Positions 9,647 through 19,452 of a DNA stretch of 64,000 bases are shown here, one piece after another; the first letter of the stretch is position 1; each line of letters begins with the position of its first letter. Source of the DNA: Caldilineaceae bacterium. Lineage in GTDB: Bacteria > Chloroflexota > Anaerolineae > Caldilineales > Caldilineaceae. The translations under genes and the position numbers were made by a program. The notes below the pieces were generated by a model. It was not told the DNA's origin. It ran no database searches and saw only the letters and a program-made list of their open reading frames with translations. The stretch covers positions 1 to 64,000 of the forward strand of contig JAGNDO010000017.1 in assembly GCA_018003515.1 (NCBI GenBank), written 5' to 3'.

Positions 9647-11218
9647 ATGGCAACCAAGAAAACCCGTCATATCGGCACTGTCGAGGAAGCGGGTAAATTC
9701 ACGCCCGTAGGTCGATCCTTCGTGGCTGTTATCGGGATTGACAACTATGCACATCTGCCGAAACTCAGCAATGCGGTTGGGGATGCAGTCGGGTTGCGCG
9801 ACCTTTTTGTGAACAAGTTTGGATTCACCATGGCAGGTGAACTCTTCAACGTAGACGCCACCAAAGAGGCGATCTGGTCTCTGGTGGAAGATACGCTGCG
9901 CAAGATGATCGAGCCGGACGATGCCCTGATCCTGTTTTTTGCCGGCCACGGACAGACCCGGGTTGATGTAGTTGGAAAGAACGAAAAAGAGACAGGATTC
10001 CTTGTTCCTGTAGAGGCCCATCCTGACAAGTGGAGCGAATTGATCGGGATCAACAGCCTGTTGGAATCCGTCGGCACCTTGGCGGCAAGGCATCTACTGG
10101 TGATATTCGACGCCTGCAAGAGCGGTATCGCCCTGGGAAATGCTATGCAGAAGTTTCGAGGTGTAAAGGAATACGAGCAGGATCTGGCTGGACGCATGAG
10201 CCGGAAGATCATGACCTCTGCACAGCGTGATCAGCTTGCTCTGGATTCTGGCCCAGTGGCGGGACACTCGCTCTTTACGGGGACGCTGATTGAGGGGTTG
10301 AACTGGGGCAAGGCGGATTGGGATGGGAATGGAATTGTTACCGGCTCTGAATTGGCCTTGTTCGTTCAGCAGCAGGTTGGCCAATATTCGAAGTCCGAAC
10401 AGACGCCGGATTTCGGCGAGTTTGGTCTTGACGATCGAGGCGAATTGGTCATCTCGCTGAAAGATGATTCTTTTGATGCAGTCAAAGCACGAGCCTTTGC
10501 CGCCCTGCGCCGGGGGGATATGAAGACCTTCCGAACCCTCGCAGAGCAGGCAGCCAAGGCGAAACCTGACAGCCCGGAGGCGCTTTACCTTGGCTACCGA
10601 AGCGCCATGCATGACAACGATTACGATAGGATTCTCCAATTCGTAGGCAGACTGAAGCAGATCCCCCTGGATAAAGGCACCATTCCGCTCTCTAACGACG
10701 ATCTGTGGGAGTTAGAGATTCAGCTTCCCTATTGGCAAGAGCTCCTGGCCATTCCAGATGGCAACTTTGTCCCCACCATAGAGATCAGATCTGGGCAGAA
10801 GATCGCTCATCAAAACCCACTACAGATTGGTACCGTAGATGAGCGTGTCGGCTACCGTATCCATCAGGGATCTCTGTACAGCTTCCGAATCACGAATCCA
10901 AGCGACAAACCTCTGTATATCTACCTGTTACGCCTGGATACCGATGGCAGATTTCGCTACGACTCGCTTTGGGATGACGATACTCTCCTGGTCCGTGGTC
11001 TGCTGCCGGGGGTATCAGCCGATTCGTACCCCTTTGCCACCGGCGCTCCCGGCATTAATGAGCTGCGCTTCTTTGCGTCAGAGACCATGGTGCCAAAGCT
11101 GCTGTCCCCACCCCAAGTAGCCACTCGTGGACTCTTGACGCCTTTTGGCGCAACAGCCGGAATTACCCGGCAGACTTATCTCCATGTGGTGATGCCAAAG
11201 GAACTCACGATCTCATGA
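9647..11218 (+). CDS. Caspase-family protein with DUF4384-like C-terminal domain
   Basis: A 523-residue cytoplasmic caspase-fold protease (peptidase C14). The catalytic pair is His101 in FFAGHG and Cys157 in DACKSG. The first 20 residues before the caspase core are Lys/Thr-rich. A linker of ~110 residues with a TPR-like helical look (about 280-345) follows, then a beta-rich tail at about 385-500 (YRIHQGSLYSFRITN, YIYLLRLDTDGRF) matching the DUF4384-type domain commonly found on secreted or periplasmic bacterial caspases; here no signal peptide is visible. The stop overlaps the ATG of the following receptor-type caspase by four bases (ATGA), so the two are translationally coupled and probably act together. 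Confidence 0.88.
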   Translation: MATKKTRHIGTVEEAGKFTPVGRSFVAVIGIDNYAHLPKLSNAVGDAVGLRDLFVNKFGFTMAGELFNVDATKEAIWSLVEDTLRKMIEPDDALILFFAGHGQTRVDVVGKNEKETGFLVPVEAHPDKWSELIGINSLLESVGTLAARHLLVIFDACKSGIALGNAMQKFRGVKEYEQDLAGRMSRKIMTSAQRDQLALDSGPVAGHSLFTGTLIEGLNWGKADWDGNGIVTGSELALFVQQQVGQYSKSEQTPDFGEFGLDDRGELVISLKDDSFDAVKARAFAALRRGDMKTFRTLAEQAAKAKPDSPEALYLGYRSAMHDNDYDRILQFVGRLKQIPLDKGTIPLSNDDLWELEIQLPYWQELLAIPDGNFVPTIEIRSGQKIAHQNPLQIGTVDERVGYRIHQGSLYSFRITNPSDKPLYIYLLRLDTDGRFRYDSLWDDDTLLVRGLLPGVSADSYPFATGAPGINELRFFASETMVPKLLSPPQVATRGLLTPFGATAGITRQTYLHVVMPKELTIS

Positions 11219-14200
11219 CCGACTTCGCCCATTCTATCGCCCTCATCATCGGCATTGACGCCTACAGCAACGGTATTCGGCCTCTGACCACCGCCGTCAA
11301 TGATGCCACGCGCCTGGCTGATCTGCTGCGCACCGCCCACGGCTACGAGACGATCCTTCTGACAGAAGAGGCCGGCGGACAACCGGTTACACAGCAGCAA
11401 TTACGCTTGATCTTGGAGGAGTTGGAGAGTCGCCTGGGCGAGGATGATCGACTGCTGTTCTATTTCGCCGGTCATGGTGTGGCTTTGGACGGCGATGACG
11501 GCCCCCGAGGTTATTTGGTGCCCCAGGACGCCAACCCCCAAGACCCCGCCAGTCTGCTGGCCATGACTGACCTACATGGTTGGTTGACCGCGCTACCCTG
11601 CCGACACATGCTGGCTATCCTGGACTGCTGTTTTGCGGGTGCATTTCGCTGGTCCGCCACCCGCAATATCGGTGCGCTGCCCGATGTGATCTACAGAGAA
11701 CGTTACGACCGCTATCTGGTCTCGCCTGCCTGGCAGGTGCTAACCTCTGCCGCCTACGACCAGAAGGCGCTGGATGTACTGAACGGCAACACCATTGGGG
11801 TCAGGGAAAGCAATGGCAGGCCGCAGTCCCATTCCCCTTTCGCCTTGGCCCTGTTTGACGCCCTGGAAAAAGGGGACGCCGACCTGATACCAAAGAACGG
11901 CGGTGATGGGGTCATTACCGCCACCGAACTCTACCTATATCTGCGGGAACAGGTGGAGGTGCAGGCCGATACGCAGGCCAACCACGAGCAGACACCGGGA
12001 CTTTGGCCGCTGAATAGACACCGTAAGGGCGAGTTCATCTTCCTGGTTCCTGGTCATGATCTGAATCTGCCCCCAGCCCCAGACTTAACGGCTGAGGCCA
12101 ACCCGTATCGTGGCCTCAAATCCTACGATCAGAAGCATACCAAGTTATTCTTTGGCCGGGATGCGGAGATTCAGGAGTTAGCGGACAGAGTGGATCAGCA
12201 GCCCTTTGTGGCAGTTTTGGGCGCATCGGGCACTGGGAAGTCGAGCCTGGTCAAGGCAGGGGTGTTGCCCCGTCTCCTCGCCGCAGAGGACAAAGCGCTG
12301 GCGGCAGACCCGGTCTTCAAAGTATTGACCCCGTTTCGTCCCACAGATCACCCGATTCAAGCCCTGGCTGTCCTCCTGCGCGCTGAACTAGGCGAGTCTC
12401 TGTCGGGCATAGCCGATGACAACGCCCTGTCCCGGATCGTCGACCGCTGGTCCGAGAGTCACCCTGGCCAGCGTTTGGTCCTGACTATCGACCAGTTCGA
12501 GGAGTTGGTGACCCTCTGTCAAGACCATGAACGCAAGCGATTCCTGGGTCTGTTGGCCGCAGCCGTACAAGAGCAGCCCGATGCCTTTCGTCTGATCATC
12601 ACCCTGCGCACCGATTTTGAACCTCAGTTTACGCGTAAAGAGGAGACTGAGCAGGGAGCATTGGCCGATCTATGGCCCGCGGCTCGGTACGTCGTGCCGC
12701 CTATGGACATCGAGGATCTGCGCCAGGTGATCGAAGGGCCGGCCTCGGTGCAAGTGCTCTATTTTGATCCGCCGGAACTGGTGGATGATCTGATCAAAGA
12801 AGTGATTCAAACCCCTGGTGCCTTGCCCCTGCTCTCTTTCACCTTGAGCGAATTGTATGTCAAATATGTGCATAGTGGGCGGGACGACCGGGTGCTGTCC
12901 GGCGTGGACTACAAAGCCTTGGGCGGAGTTGTGGGGTCGTTGCGCAACCGGGCGACCGAAGAACATGATCGCCTGCCCGACGACGCCCATCGTCTCACTA
13001 TGCAACGGGTCATGCTGCGCATGGTGGCCGTGGAAGGCAGCGAACTAGCCCGGCGCAGGGTTGCACAGAGCGAGTTAGACTATCCGACACAGGAAGAAAA
13101 CGTTCGAGTTCAAACCGTACTTGACCGACTGGTGGAGGCCAGGTTGTTGGTGCGGGGCACGGCGGATCATTCGGACGGCACACAGGGTGAAGCCTATGTC
13201 GAGCCGGCTCACGATGCCCTCGTGCTGGCCTGGGATATGCTGCTGCGCTGGAAGAAGGATGCGGATGAGTACCTGCCCTTGCAGCGCCGGCTGACCCTAG
13301 CCGCTACGGAGTGGGACAAGGCGGAATCAGAAGAAAAGTCAGGTTTGTTGTGGGATGATGACCCCCGGCTACCACAGGTGGAGGAGACGCTGTGCCCGGT
13401 GGATGACAAACGAACTGGGCTGATGCGGCGGATGCGCCGGGCAAAGCAAGTACTAATCCCTAATACAACTGCACCGAACGATACCAAATGGCTCAATGAG
13501 ACTGAGCTGTCCTTTATGCAGGCCAGTGTACGGCAACGGTCACGGTCCTGGTGGCGCATTGCCGGAGCTGCGGCCACTTTCGTGTTGGTATTATTTGTGG
13601 CTACAGTTATTTCGCTATGGTTGCTAGACCGGGCGGTAAAGGCAGAAGCAACAGCCGTGGCAAATGAGCAGATTGCGAAGGAAAACCAAGCCAAAGCTGA
13701 ACGTGAAGCTAGAATCGCTCTGTCAAGGCAGTTGGCAGCCCAATCGGAGGGGGCCATAAACCAGGATAGGGATTCCGAGCTCAGTTTGTTGCTCGCGATT
13801 GAGGCAGTTCGGGCTACCCAGGACGCCCACCTTCCGAACGTCCCCGAAGCCGATGCCGGTCTCCGTCGGGCGCTCAACAATTCATTCCGTAGCAGCATCG
13901 GCGTGAAGAATCGGGTGTTGGAGCTGATGCAGACGGAAGCAGGGCTTCGTATGGCGACGGCTCTGGAGGATGGAACCGTCCAAGTTTTTGACGTGATCAG
14001 TGGTTCCGAGCTTATGCAGCTCAAACACTCCCAGCGGGTGGAACAGGCCCACTTCAGTGACGATGGCATGTTCTTGACAACTGTTACTGAGAACCCACGG
14101 ACAATCACGCTGTGGAGCTCGGTGACTCGGGACAAACTGAATAGTCTCTCGGCGGGGGATTCAATCTATCACATTTTTACGGATGGTGGAGAGGCTTTTG

Positions 14201-16140
14201 CAGCCACCCGCGAAGATAACGCGCTTCAACTTTGGAACATACATGATGGTCGTAAGATAGACCTGGAGACTGTCGAACCGATTAGCGATCTCGTTTTTAG
14301 CGCCGAAAAAAAACTGTTTGCTGGCCTTCACCACGACGGATCCATCTCTCTTTATCGCGCAGATGGACGTAAGGTAGCTAACTTGACGCGGAGCGACAAT
14401 CCGTCGCTGATGATCTTCAGTCAGGATGGCGCGATACTGGCGACGACAGGGGAGTTAGGGGAGATCCGATTGTGGGATACTGCGGATGGTAGCGCTTTGG
14501 CTAAACTCAACGCCCCAACCGAGGAAATCAAAAATCTGACCTTTGCCCCCAATAATTTTTGGTTGGTGGGTCGTACAGCCACGTCAGTTCTCATTTGGAA
14601 TCTAGAGAACGGTGCCTATCTCACAAAACTAGAAGAACCCAGGGCATACTTGAGAAGCTTCACCTTTAGTCCGGACGGAAGCAAACTGGTCCTCAGTTGG
14701 CCTGAGAGCAATACTGCTGTTCTCTTGGATCTGGCCACTGCACAACCCATTGCCGAGTTGATGCACGAAGATTGGTGGATCAGAGACATAGCCTTTAGCT
14801 CTGACAGCGCGTTCATAGCAACTGCCAGCTTGGATGGTACAACTCGCCTGTGGGATGCCAATAGCGGTGAGTTGTTGACAGTGCTGCCACATGATGTGCC
14901 CGCTCTCCAAGTCCGAGTGAGCCGTGACAGCAAGCTAGTCGCCACCTTGTATGAGAACAACGATGTGCGAGTGTGGGCGGTCGCGGGTGATGAAAGATTG
15001 TTCCAAGTGGCGGACAGTGGCGGTGATTTCGCTTTTTCCGCTCAAGGAAAATGGTTAGCCTCCTCCTATCAAGACGTTGCCGGCAATAAATCGGTGGCAC
15101 ACGTCTGGGATACGACAACGGGCAATGAGATATGGCAGCACGCGTTTGACGCCTCACTTGTTGACATAGCGTTCGTTGAAGAGGAAACCGTAGTGAAACT
15201 AGTGGGGCGCCAAGGGATCGGGCAATTATGGGACATTATGACCGACAAGCCGGCCTTCATTTCCGAAGATTATTCGCTGCGCAAGGTGGCGTTGGGTGAT
15301 CAAGGCAAATACGCTGTCTCTTTCGACGAATTTGGCCAGCTTGATATCCAGAATCTGGCAAACAATCAAACCTCAAAGCACCTAAACCCTGTGGCGATCA
15401 GCACCATCATTTTTAGCCCTGACGAAAGTCTTGTAGCTTCCCTCGATATTGATGGCACGGTTGTCATTTACAGCACCAGTTCTGACAGTGTGATGTACCG
15501 TATCGCCAGCGAAGACCCGGTACAAGACCTGGCGTTTGACGGTACGGGCAGTTATATCAGCGCTCTGACTAAGAATGGCACTGTGGAGTTGCGGAGCCAG
15601 TTAGACGGCAGCCTTTTGAAATCGATCCCGTATCATGATCCAGTCACAGACATGGCATTCAGCCCAGATGGATCCCTGCTCGCCACGGCAATCAAGGATG
15701 TGGTTCCTGGCTTTGACATTGCCGGTAGCACCGTTTACGTTTTGGAAATACCATCGGGACGACAGTTGGCTGCTTTCTCTCATGAGGGCCTTATTAGCGA
15801 CATCATGTTTAGTAGTGACTCAGAGAGGCTGATCACTGTGTCCATGATCCAGAGTAGCGTGGTTGCACTGATCTCAGACAGTACTGTACGTTTGTGGGAT
15901 ATCGCAGCGGACACAGAACTGGCTACGTTTCACTTTTCGACTTCAGTCGTTGACACCAGCTTTGGCGTCGATGACCGTAGCCTGCTCGTGGCAACCGAAA
16001 ACGGAGAGGTGTTCAGATACTCACTTGATTTGGGGAGTCTCCTGGCGACTGCCTGTGCTAGAGTCACTCGTTCTTTGACATCTCGAGAGTGGTCAACTTA
16101 TCTCGGTGGTGTTATGGATGTGAGGCCGACTTGCGAATAA
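11215..16140 (+). CDS. Caspase - nSTAND NTPase - TM - WD40 repeat receptor
   Basis: A 1641-residue signalling protein. Residues ~5-260 are a caspase-like protease with His87 in FAGHG and Cys139 in LDCCFAG. Residues ~295-700 are an nSTAND1-type NTPase introduced by the typical NPYRGLKSY and FFGRDAEI motifs, with Walker A GASGTGKSS at 336-344 and Walker B LVLTIDQFEEL. A membrane helix lies near 779-800, followed by an Ala/Glu/Lys-rich coiled coil (~800-850). From about 895 to 1620 there are around fourteen WD40-like repeats (RLWDTADG, RLWDANSG, RLWDIAAD). By family analogy, the WD40 propeller senses a ligand, STAND oligomerises and the caspase is activated. It starts in ATGA overlap with the upstream caspase. 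Confidence 0.92.
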   Translation: MTDFAHSIALIIGIDAYSNGIRPLTTAVNDATRLADLLRTAHGYETILLTEEAGGQPVTQQQLRLILEELESRLGEDDRLLFYFAGHGVALDGDDGPRGYLVPQDANPQDPASLLAMTDLHGWLTALPCRHMLAILDCCFAGAFRWSATRNIGALPDVIYRERYDRYLVSPAWQVLTSAAYDQKALDVLNGNTIGVRESNGRPQSHSPFALALFDALEKGDADLIPKNGGDGVITATELYLYLREQVEVQADTQANHEQTPGLWPLNRHRKGEFIFLVPGHDLNLPPAPDLTAEANPYRGLKSYDQKHTKLFFGRDAEIQELADRVDQQPFVAVLGASGTGKSSLVKAGVLPRLLAAEDKALAADPVFKVLTPFRPTDHPIQALAVLLRAELGESLSGIADDNALSRIVDRWSESHPGQRLVLTIDQFEELVTLCQDHERKRFLGLLAAAVQEQPDAFRLIITLRTDFEPQFTRKEETEQGALADLWPAARYVVPPMDIEDLRQVIEGPASVQVLYFDPPELVDDLIKEVIQTPGALPLLSFTLSELYVKYVHSGRDDRVLSGVDYKALGGVVGSLRNRATEEHDRLPDDAHRLTMQRVMLRMVAVEGSELARRRVAQSELDYPTQEENVRVQTVLDRLVEARLLVRGTADHSDGTQGEAYVEPAHDALVLAWDMLLRWKKDADEYLPLQRRLTLAATEWDKAESEEKSGLLWDDDPRLPQVEETLCPVDDKRTGLMRRMRRAKQVLIPNTTAPNDTKWLNETELSFMQASVRQRSRSWWRIAGAAATFVLVLFVATVISLWLLDRAVKAEATAVANEQIAKENQAKAEREARIALSRQLAAQSEGAINQDRDSELSLLLAIEAVRATQDAHLPNVPEADAGLRRALNNSFRSSIGVKNRVLELMQTEAGLRMATALEDGTVQVFDVISGSELMQLKHSQRVEQAHFSDDGMFLTTVTENPRTITLWSSVTRDKLNSLSAGDSIYHIFTDGGEAFAATREDNALQLWNIHDGRKIDLETVEPISDLVFSAEKKLFAGLHHDGSISLYRADGRKVANLTRSDNPSLMIFSQDGAILATTGELGEIRLWDTADGSALAKLNAPTEEIKNLTFAPNNFWLVGRTATSVLIWNLENGAYLTKLEEPRAYLRSFTFSPDGSKLVLSWPESNTAVLLDLATAQPIAELMHEDWWIRDIAFSSDSAFIATASLDGTTRLWDANSGELLTVLPHDVPALQVRVSRDSKLVATLYENNDVRVWAVAGDERLFQVADSGGDFAFSAQGKWLASSYQDVAGNKSVAHVWDTTTGNEIWQHAFDASLVDIAFVEEETVVKLVGRQGIGQLWDIMTDKPAFISEDYSLRKVALGDQGKYAVSFDEFGQLDIQNLANNQTSKHLNPVAISTIIFSPDESLVASLDIDGTVVIYSTSSDSVMYRIASEDPVQDLAFDGTGSYISALTKNGTVELRSQLDGSLLKSIPYHDPVTDMAFSPDGSLLATAIKDVVPGFDIAGSTVYVLEIPSGRQLAAFSHEGLISDIMFSSDSERLITVSMIQSSVVALISDSTVRLWDIAADTELATFHFSTSVVDTSFGVDDRSLLVATENGEVFRYSLDLGSLLATACARVTRSLTSREWSTYLGGVMDVRPTCE

Positions 16141-16231
16141 AATGCGGGCGACGCCGTTAAGAAACGCTGGTTTGGCTGATAGCGGGCAGCCTGCGTTCCA
16201 TCCGATCTTAATGTTACGAAGAGGGTACACT

Positions 16232-16394
16232 ATGACGGCAACAAAACGTATTATCTCAGTCCTCATGTTTTGCGTTGTATGGATTTTTCGGATTTTTCCT
16301 ATTCCTTGTAGTGAAGACGCCTGTGGCTGCACTACCTTCTGATTGGCCGGCTCCGCCTTGCTGGCTTAATGGCAATGCCATTCAAATGAAGTAG
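16232..16394 (+). pseudogene. Possible broken secreted peptide gene (frameshifted signal sequence)
   Basis: An ATG at 16232 preceded by GAAGAGGGT opens a hydrophobic signal-like stretch (TATKRIISVLMFCVV). This frame then runs into a Cys-rich tail and stops at 16342. A different frame downstream continues as hydrophobic residues and an Ala-x-Ala-like site (GFFGFFLFLVVKTPVAALP) followed by SDWPAPPCWLNG, ending at a TAG near 16392. The two halves together look like one signal peptide plus a short mature part split by a frameshift. It is short, so chance cannot be ruled out. Confidence 0.3.
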
Positions 16395-16484
16395 TTTAGC
16401 TATTGGGGTCAGCGATAATCAAAGTTTGACCTCTCAGACACAAACAGAAGTAACGACATTATCTATGTTGAAAAGGAGCAGAGT
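16395..16484. other. Short gap before the secreted metalloprotease-like gene
   Basis: An A/T-richer spacer without a gene. A clear ribosome binding site AAAAGGAG lies at its end, before the ATG at 16485. No promoter boxes could be assigned with confidence. Confidence 0.4.
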
Positions 16485-19373
16485 ATGTTTGTTCACATGA
16501 AGAATTCACCAATGAAGATGTGCAAGAACCTGAAGCAGATGGTCATAGTATTCCTGATGCTGATCGTCCTCTTTTGTGTGCCAACCCCCTACCTAACTAC
16601 GGTGGTTCAAGCGCAAGAGCCACCACCTACTATTTGGACAGACGAAGTCTTAGATCTGCCAGTACCAGAACAGCCAAATCCAGAGGGTCCGTTATCCCTA
16701 ACTGGTATTGATGCGACGTATATTGCCTTGCCACAAGATCCTTCCGGCTATGCGCTTGCTGGCACGAACGGGTCGAATTTTCTAGATCTAAAGAATGTAG
16801 CCAGCAACGGTAAGGCATCGGTTCAAGAGTATCCAACATATACTACAGCCCATTTCTGGTATCAGTATAGACCTGGAAACTGGAGTCAGGGTCGGTACAG
16901 AGACGATGCCTTCAATGCGGACGAGGCTGCAGCGATCAAGACTGGGGTCAACCTCATGACGTGGGTGTTGGATACCCAATTTGATAGCCTAATGACCTGT
17001 GCTACAAGCATTGATCAAAAGGTTGTCCCCAACAGTTATATCATCAATCGTAACGGTGTACGTCAATTCGATACAGAACGGTTTTCTCGCGATATGCGTT
17101 TGACATTTCGGTCAAATAAACAGGTGTATATCGTGATCGGCGCTTATGACGATCGGAGAGATAGTGATGGATTTGTGTCTGAAGGAATAACCTGGTCATC
17201 AGTAATAGATAGCTCCCCAAAAGGACTTGGCTCGTTGAAAGACATTGCAACTGTGAACAACGCGCTGATTGGCATCAATCTGAACGTCGGTCCAGATATG
17301 AAAAATTACAATTTCCCATTTGATGGACCCAACGCTGCTGCGACTATCTTTCACGAAATTTTACACAATTTTAGCTTTAATCATAGGGTAGGCGAAAGCC
17401 CTAAGAATAGCGATTACATAGACCGCACCAAATCGATACTTAGGCTTGAAGATTGTTTGCGTGACATTGCCCGAAACCATGCCACGATCATAAAGAGCGA
17501 AGAAGATCAGAGTCTATGGGATCATTTGAATAGATCGATGGCCTCGGCCCCTGTACAGACATCCTATCAAACTGAGAGAGGCGCATTCACCGTAGCATTG
17601 GTCGCCAGTCTTCCCAAATTCAAGCTACCTGACTTCGGGATTACTCAATCCACAATGACCGCAGCCCTGATGAGGCCTGATGTCGGAACAAGAATCAATG
17701 GCATCATCAATGGCGTCTGGGGCAATTGGCAGCGCGATGTTGGCCAGGGTGATCCGTTCTGGATCGATCCCGCAGACTTTGGTCAATCGCCCATGCGCGA
17801 ATTGGTGATTCGAATGGTTCAATTTAGAGGCGATGGCCTGAGTGCATCTCAGCAACGTGCGTTATTTAGCCTTTTCACCCGTCAGGAATCCGAGCAGAGT
17901 TGGCAGAGCAACATTGATGGGATTGTTGGCGCTATCAACCGTGAGAGTTTTACATGGTCAGGAAGTCCAGTCAACAATCCGTCACCTGCCAGCAACCCCC
18001 AACCTGTCGGTAACCCGTCGCCCGTTGTTCAATCAGGGCCGAAAGAAGTCCGACCGCGTGTGATTATCGATACGAAAAGATTAACAGATTTCGAGGTGTT
18101 TGGTGTTTGGCGGCGAGGGGATGAAAGCTGGGGTACGTTCAATCAGTCCAGCGAGCAACACCACAGCGGCACGGCTGCCGGAAAATTCACGTATAATTTT
18201 CCCGCCAATGAACCCAATAACTACCTCGTCTTTTTACGCACCTTGCCAATCGCCGGACAGCCAGACGCTCTGCGAGTATGGGTCTACGGAGATGGCTCGA
18301 CGCACTTTTTGAATACGTGGGTTCAGGACGCCAACGGCCAGACGTGGCAATACACTTTCGGACGAATCAACCACACGGGCTGGCAAGAGATGGTGGCGCC
18401 TTTGGATCTGACCTTGGGTTGGCCCAACCAGGCTGTCGGTAGTGCCACGAGCGCTACGCCGGTATTTCCTATCAAACTCTACGCCCTGGTGTTGGACGGT
18501 TACACGAGTGATCGCGCTTTTCAAGGAAATATCTATATTGATGACCTCGATGCCATCACCTACGAGGGATCGAACTCGGCCAACCCGACGCGGATCGACA
18601 CCGGTGTGACAGTTGGCAATCAGGAAAGTGTATCGATCACGTCGGCTGCGCTCAACGTACGTAGTGGACCGGGAACAGCCTACGGCATCGTAACAAAAGT
18701 GAAGCAAGGAGAAATCTATCCCGTTCTAAGTCGAGACGTCGCAACAGGTTGGGTGCAAATCGCCATTGATACGGTGGCATCCGGGAATGGTTGGGTATCT
18801 GGTCAATATGTGAGTATTTCTTCAAGTACTGCACCGAGAACCCAGCCCACCTCAACTCAGCCGAGCAACGGACCTGCACCGCAAACACTGGTAACAGATT
18901 TTGAGACCTTTGGGACCTGGCAGCGGGGCGATGAATCTTGGGGAACTTTTGTTCAGTCCACCGAGCAGAAACAGAGCGGCCGTAATGCCGGCAAGTTCAC
19001 CTATGATTTTCCGGCCGGTGAACCCAATAATTACATCGTCTTCCGTCGCACGATTTCTATCGCAGGCCAGCCAACAGCACTGCGCTTACAGGTTTACGGC
19101 GATAGTTCGACTCACTTTCTCAACGCATGGGTCCAGGATGCCAGGGGTCAGCTTTGGCAATTCACCTTTGGCCGCATAAATCATTCCGGCTGGCAGTCCA
19201 TGGACGCTCCGCTGGATCTGGGTGCTGGCTGGCCAAATGGAGCCATCGGTCACTCTGCTACCAGCATCACCTATCCCATCAAGTTATACGCACTGACTTT
19301 GGATGGCTACACTAGCGACAGAGCCTTCAGCGGCGTCGTCTACGTTGACGACTTGGAGGCAATTACTCAATAA
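16485..19373 (+). CDS. Secreted metzincin-like protein with SH3b domain and duplicated beta-sandwich domain
   Basis: A 962-residue exported protein. Residues 1-43 are a signal peptide (basic start, hydrophobic core MVIVFLMLIVLF, likely cleavage after VVQA). The motif H-E-I-L-H-N-F-S-F-N-H at 290-300 fits the zinc site HExxHxxxxxH of metzincin proteases, with Ser where Gly is usual. Two copies of a ~160-residue beta-sandwich domain (533-692 and 804-962, each beginning DFE-x-FG-x-W-x-RGDESWGTF) flank a bacterial SH3 domain at about 715-776 (LNVRSGPGTAYG, GWVSGQYV). SH3b and such sandwich domains bind cell wall or glycans. The gene is less GC-rich than its neighbours. It is the only clearly secreted member of the caspase island and could be a substrate, effector or unrelated neighbour. 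Confidence 0.82.
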   Translation: MFVHMKNSPMKMCKNLKQMVIVFLMLIVLFCVPTPYLTTVVQAQEPPPTIWTDEVLDLPVPEQPNPEGPLSLTGIDATYIALPQDPSGYALAGTNGSNFLDLKNVASNGKASVQEYPTYTTAHFWYQYRPGNWSQGRYRDDAFNADEAAAIKTGVNLMTWVLDTQFDSLMTCATSIDQKVVPNSYIINRNGVRQFDTERFSRDMRLTFRSNKQVYIVIGAYDDRRDSDGFVSEGITWSSVIDSSPKGLGSLKDIATVNNALIGINLNVGPDMKNYNFPFDGPNAAATIFHEILHNFSFNHRVGESPKNSDYIDRTKSILRLEDCLRDIARNHATIIKSEEDQSLWDHLNRSMASAPVQTSYQTERGAFTVALVASLPKFKLPDFGITQSTMTAALMRPDVGTRINGIINGVWGNWQRDVGQGDPFWIDPADFGQSPMRELVIRMVQFRGDGLSASQQRALFSLFTRQESEQSWQSNIDGIVGAINRESFTWSGSPVNNPSPASNPQPVGNPSPVVQSGPKEVRPRVIIDTKRLTDFEVFGVWRRGDESWGTFNQSSEQHHSGTAAGKFTYNFPANEPNNYLVFLRTLPIAGQPDALRVWVYGDGSTHFLNTWVQDANGQTWQYTFGRINHTGWQEMVAPLDLTLGWPNQAVGSATSATPVFPIKLYALVLDGYTSDRAFQGNIYIDDLDAITYEGSNSANPTRIDTGVTVGNQESVSITSAALNVRSGPGTAYGIVTKVKQGEIYPVLSRDVATGWVQIAIDTVASGNGWVSGQYVSISSSTAPRTQPTSTQPSNGPAPQTLVTDFETFGTWQRGDESWGTFVQSTEQKQSGRNAGKFTYDFPAGEPNNYIVFRRTISIAGQPTALRLQVYGDSSTHFLNAWVQDARGQLWQFTFGRINHSGWQSMDAPLDLGAGWPNGAIGHSATSITYPIKLYALTLDGYTSDRAFSGVVYVDDLEAITQ

Positions 19374-19441
19374 TGGCCAAACTGGCGAGGCATTTCTTTG
19401 TGACGGACATGCCACCTCTTCCCGTCTGCTGAAAAGAGGAA

Positions 19442-19447
19442 AAGGAG
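19442..19447 (+). promoter_or_regulatory. Ribosome binding site that sets the caspase start at 19453
   Basis: AAGGAG sits five bases before the ATG at 19453. A longer frame opening at 19303 overlaps the end of the secreted protein gene and has no such site, so 19453 is the better start. Confidence 0.8.
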
Positions 19448-19452
19448 AAACC

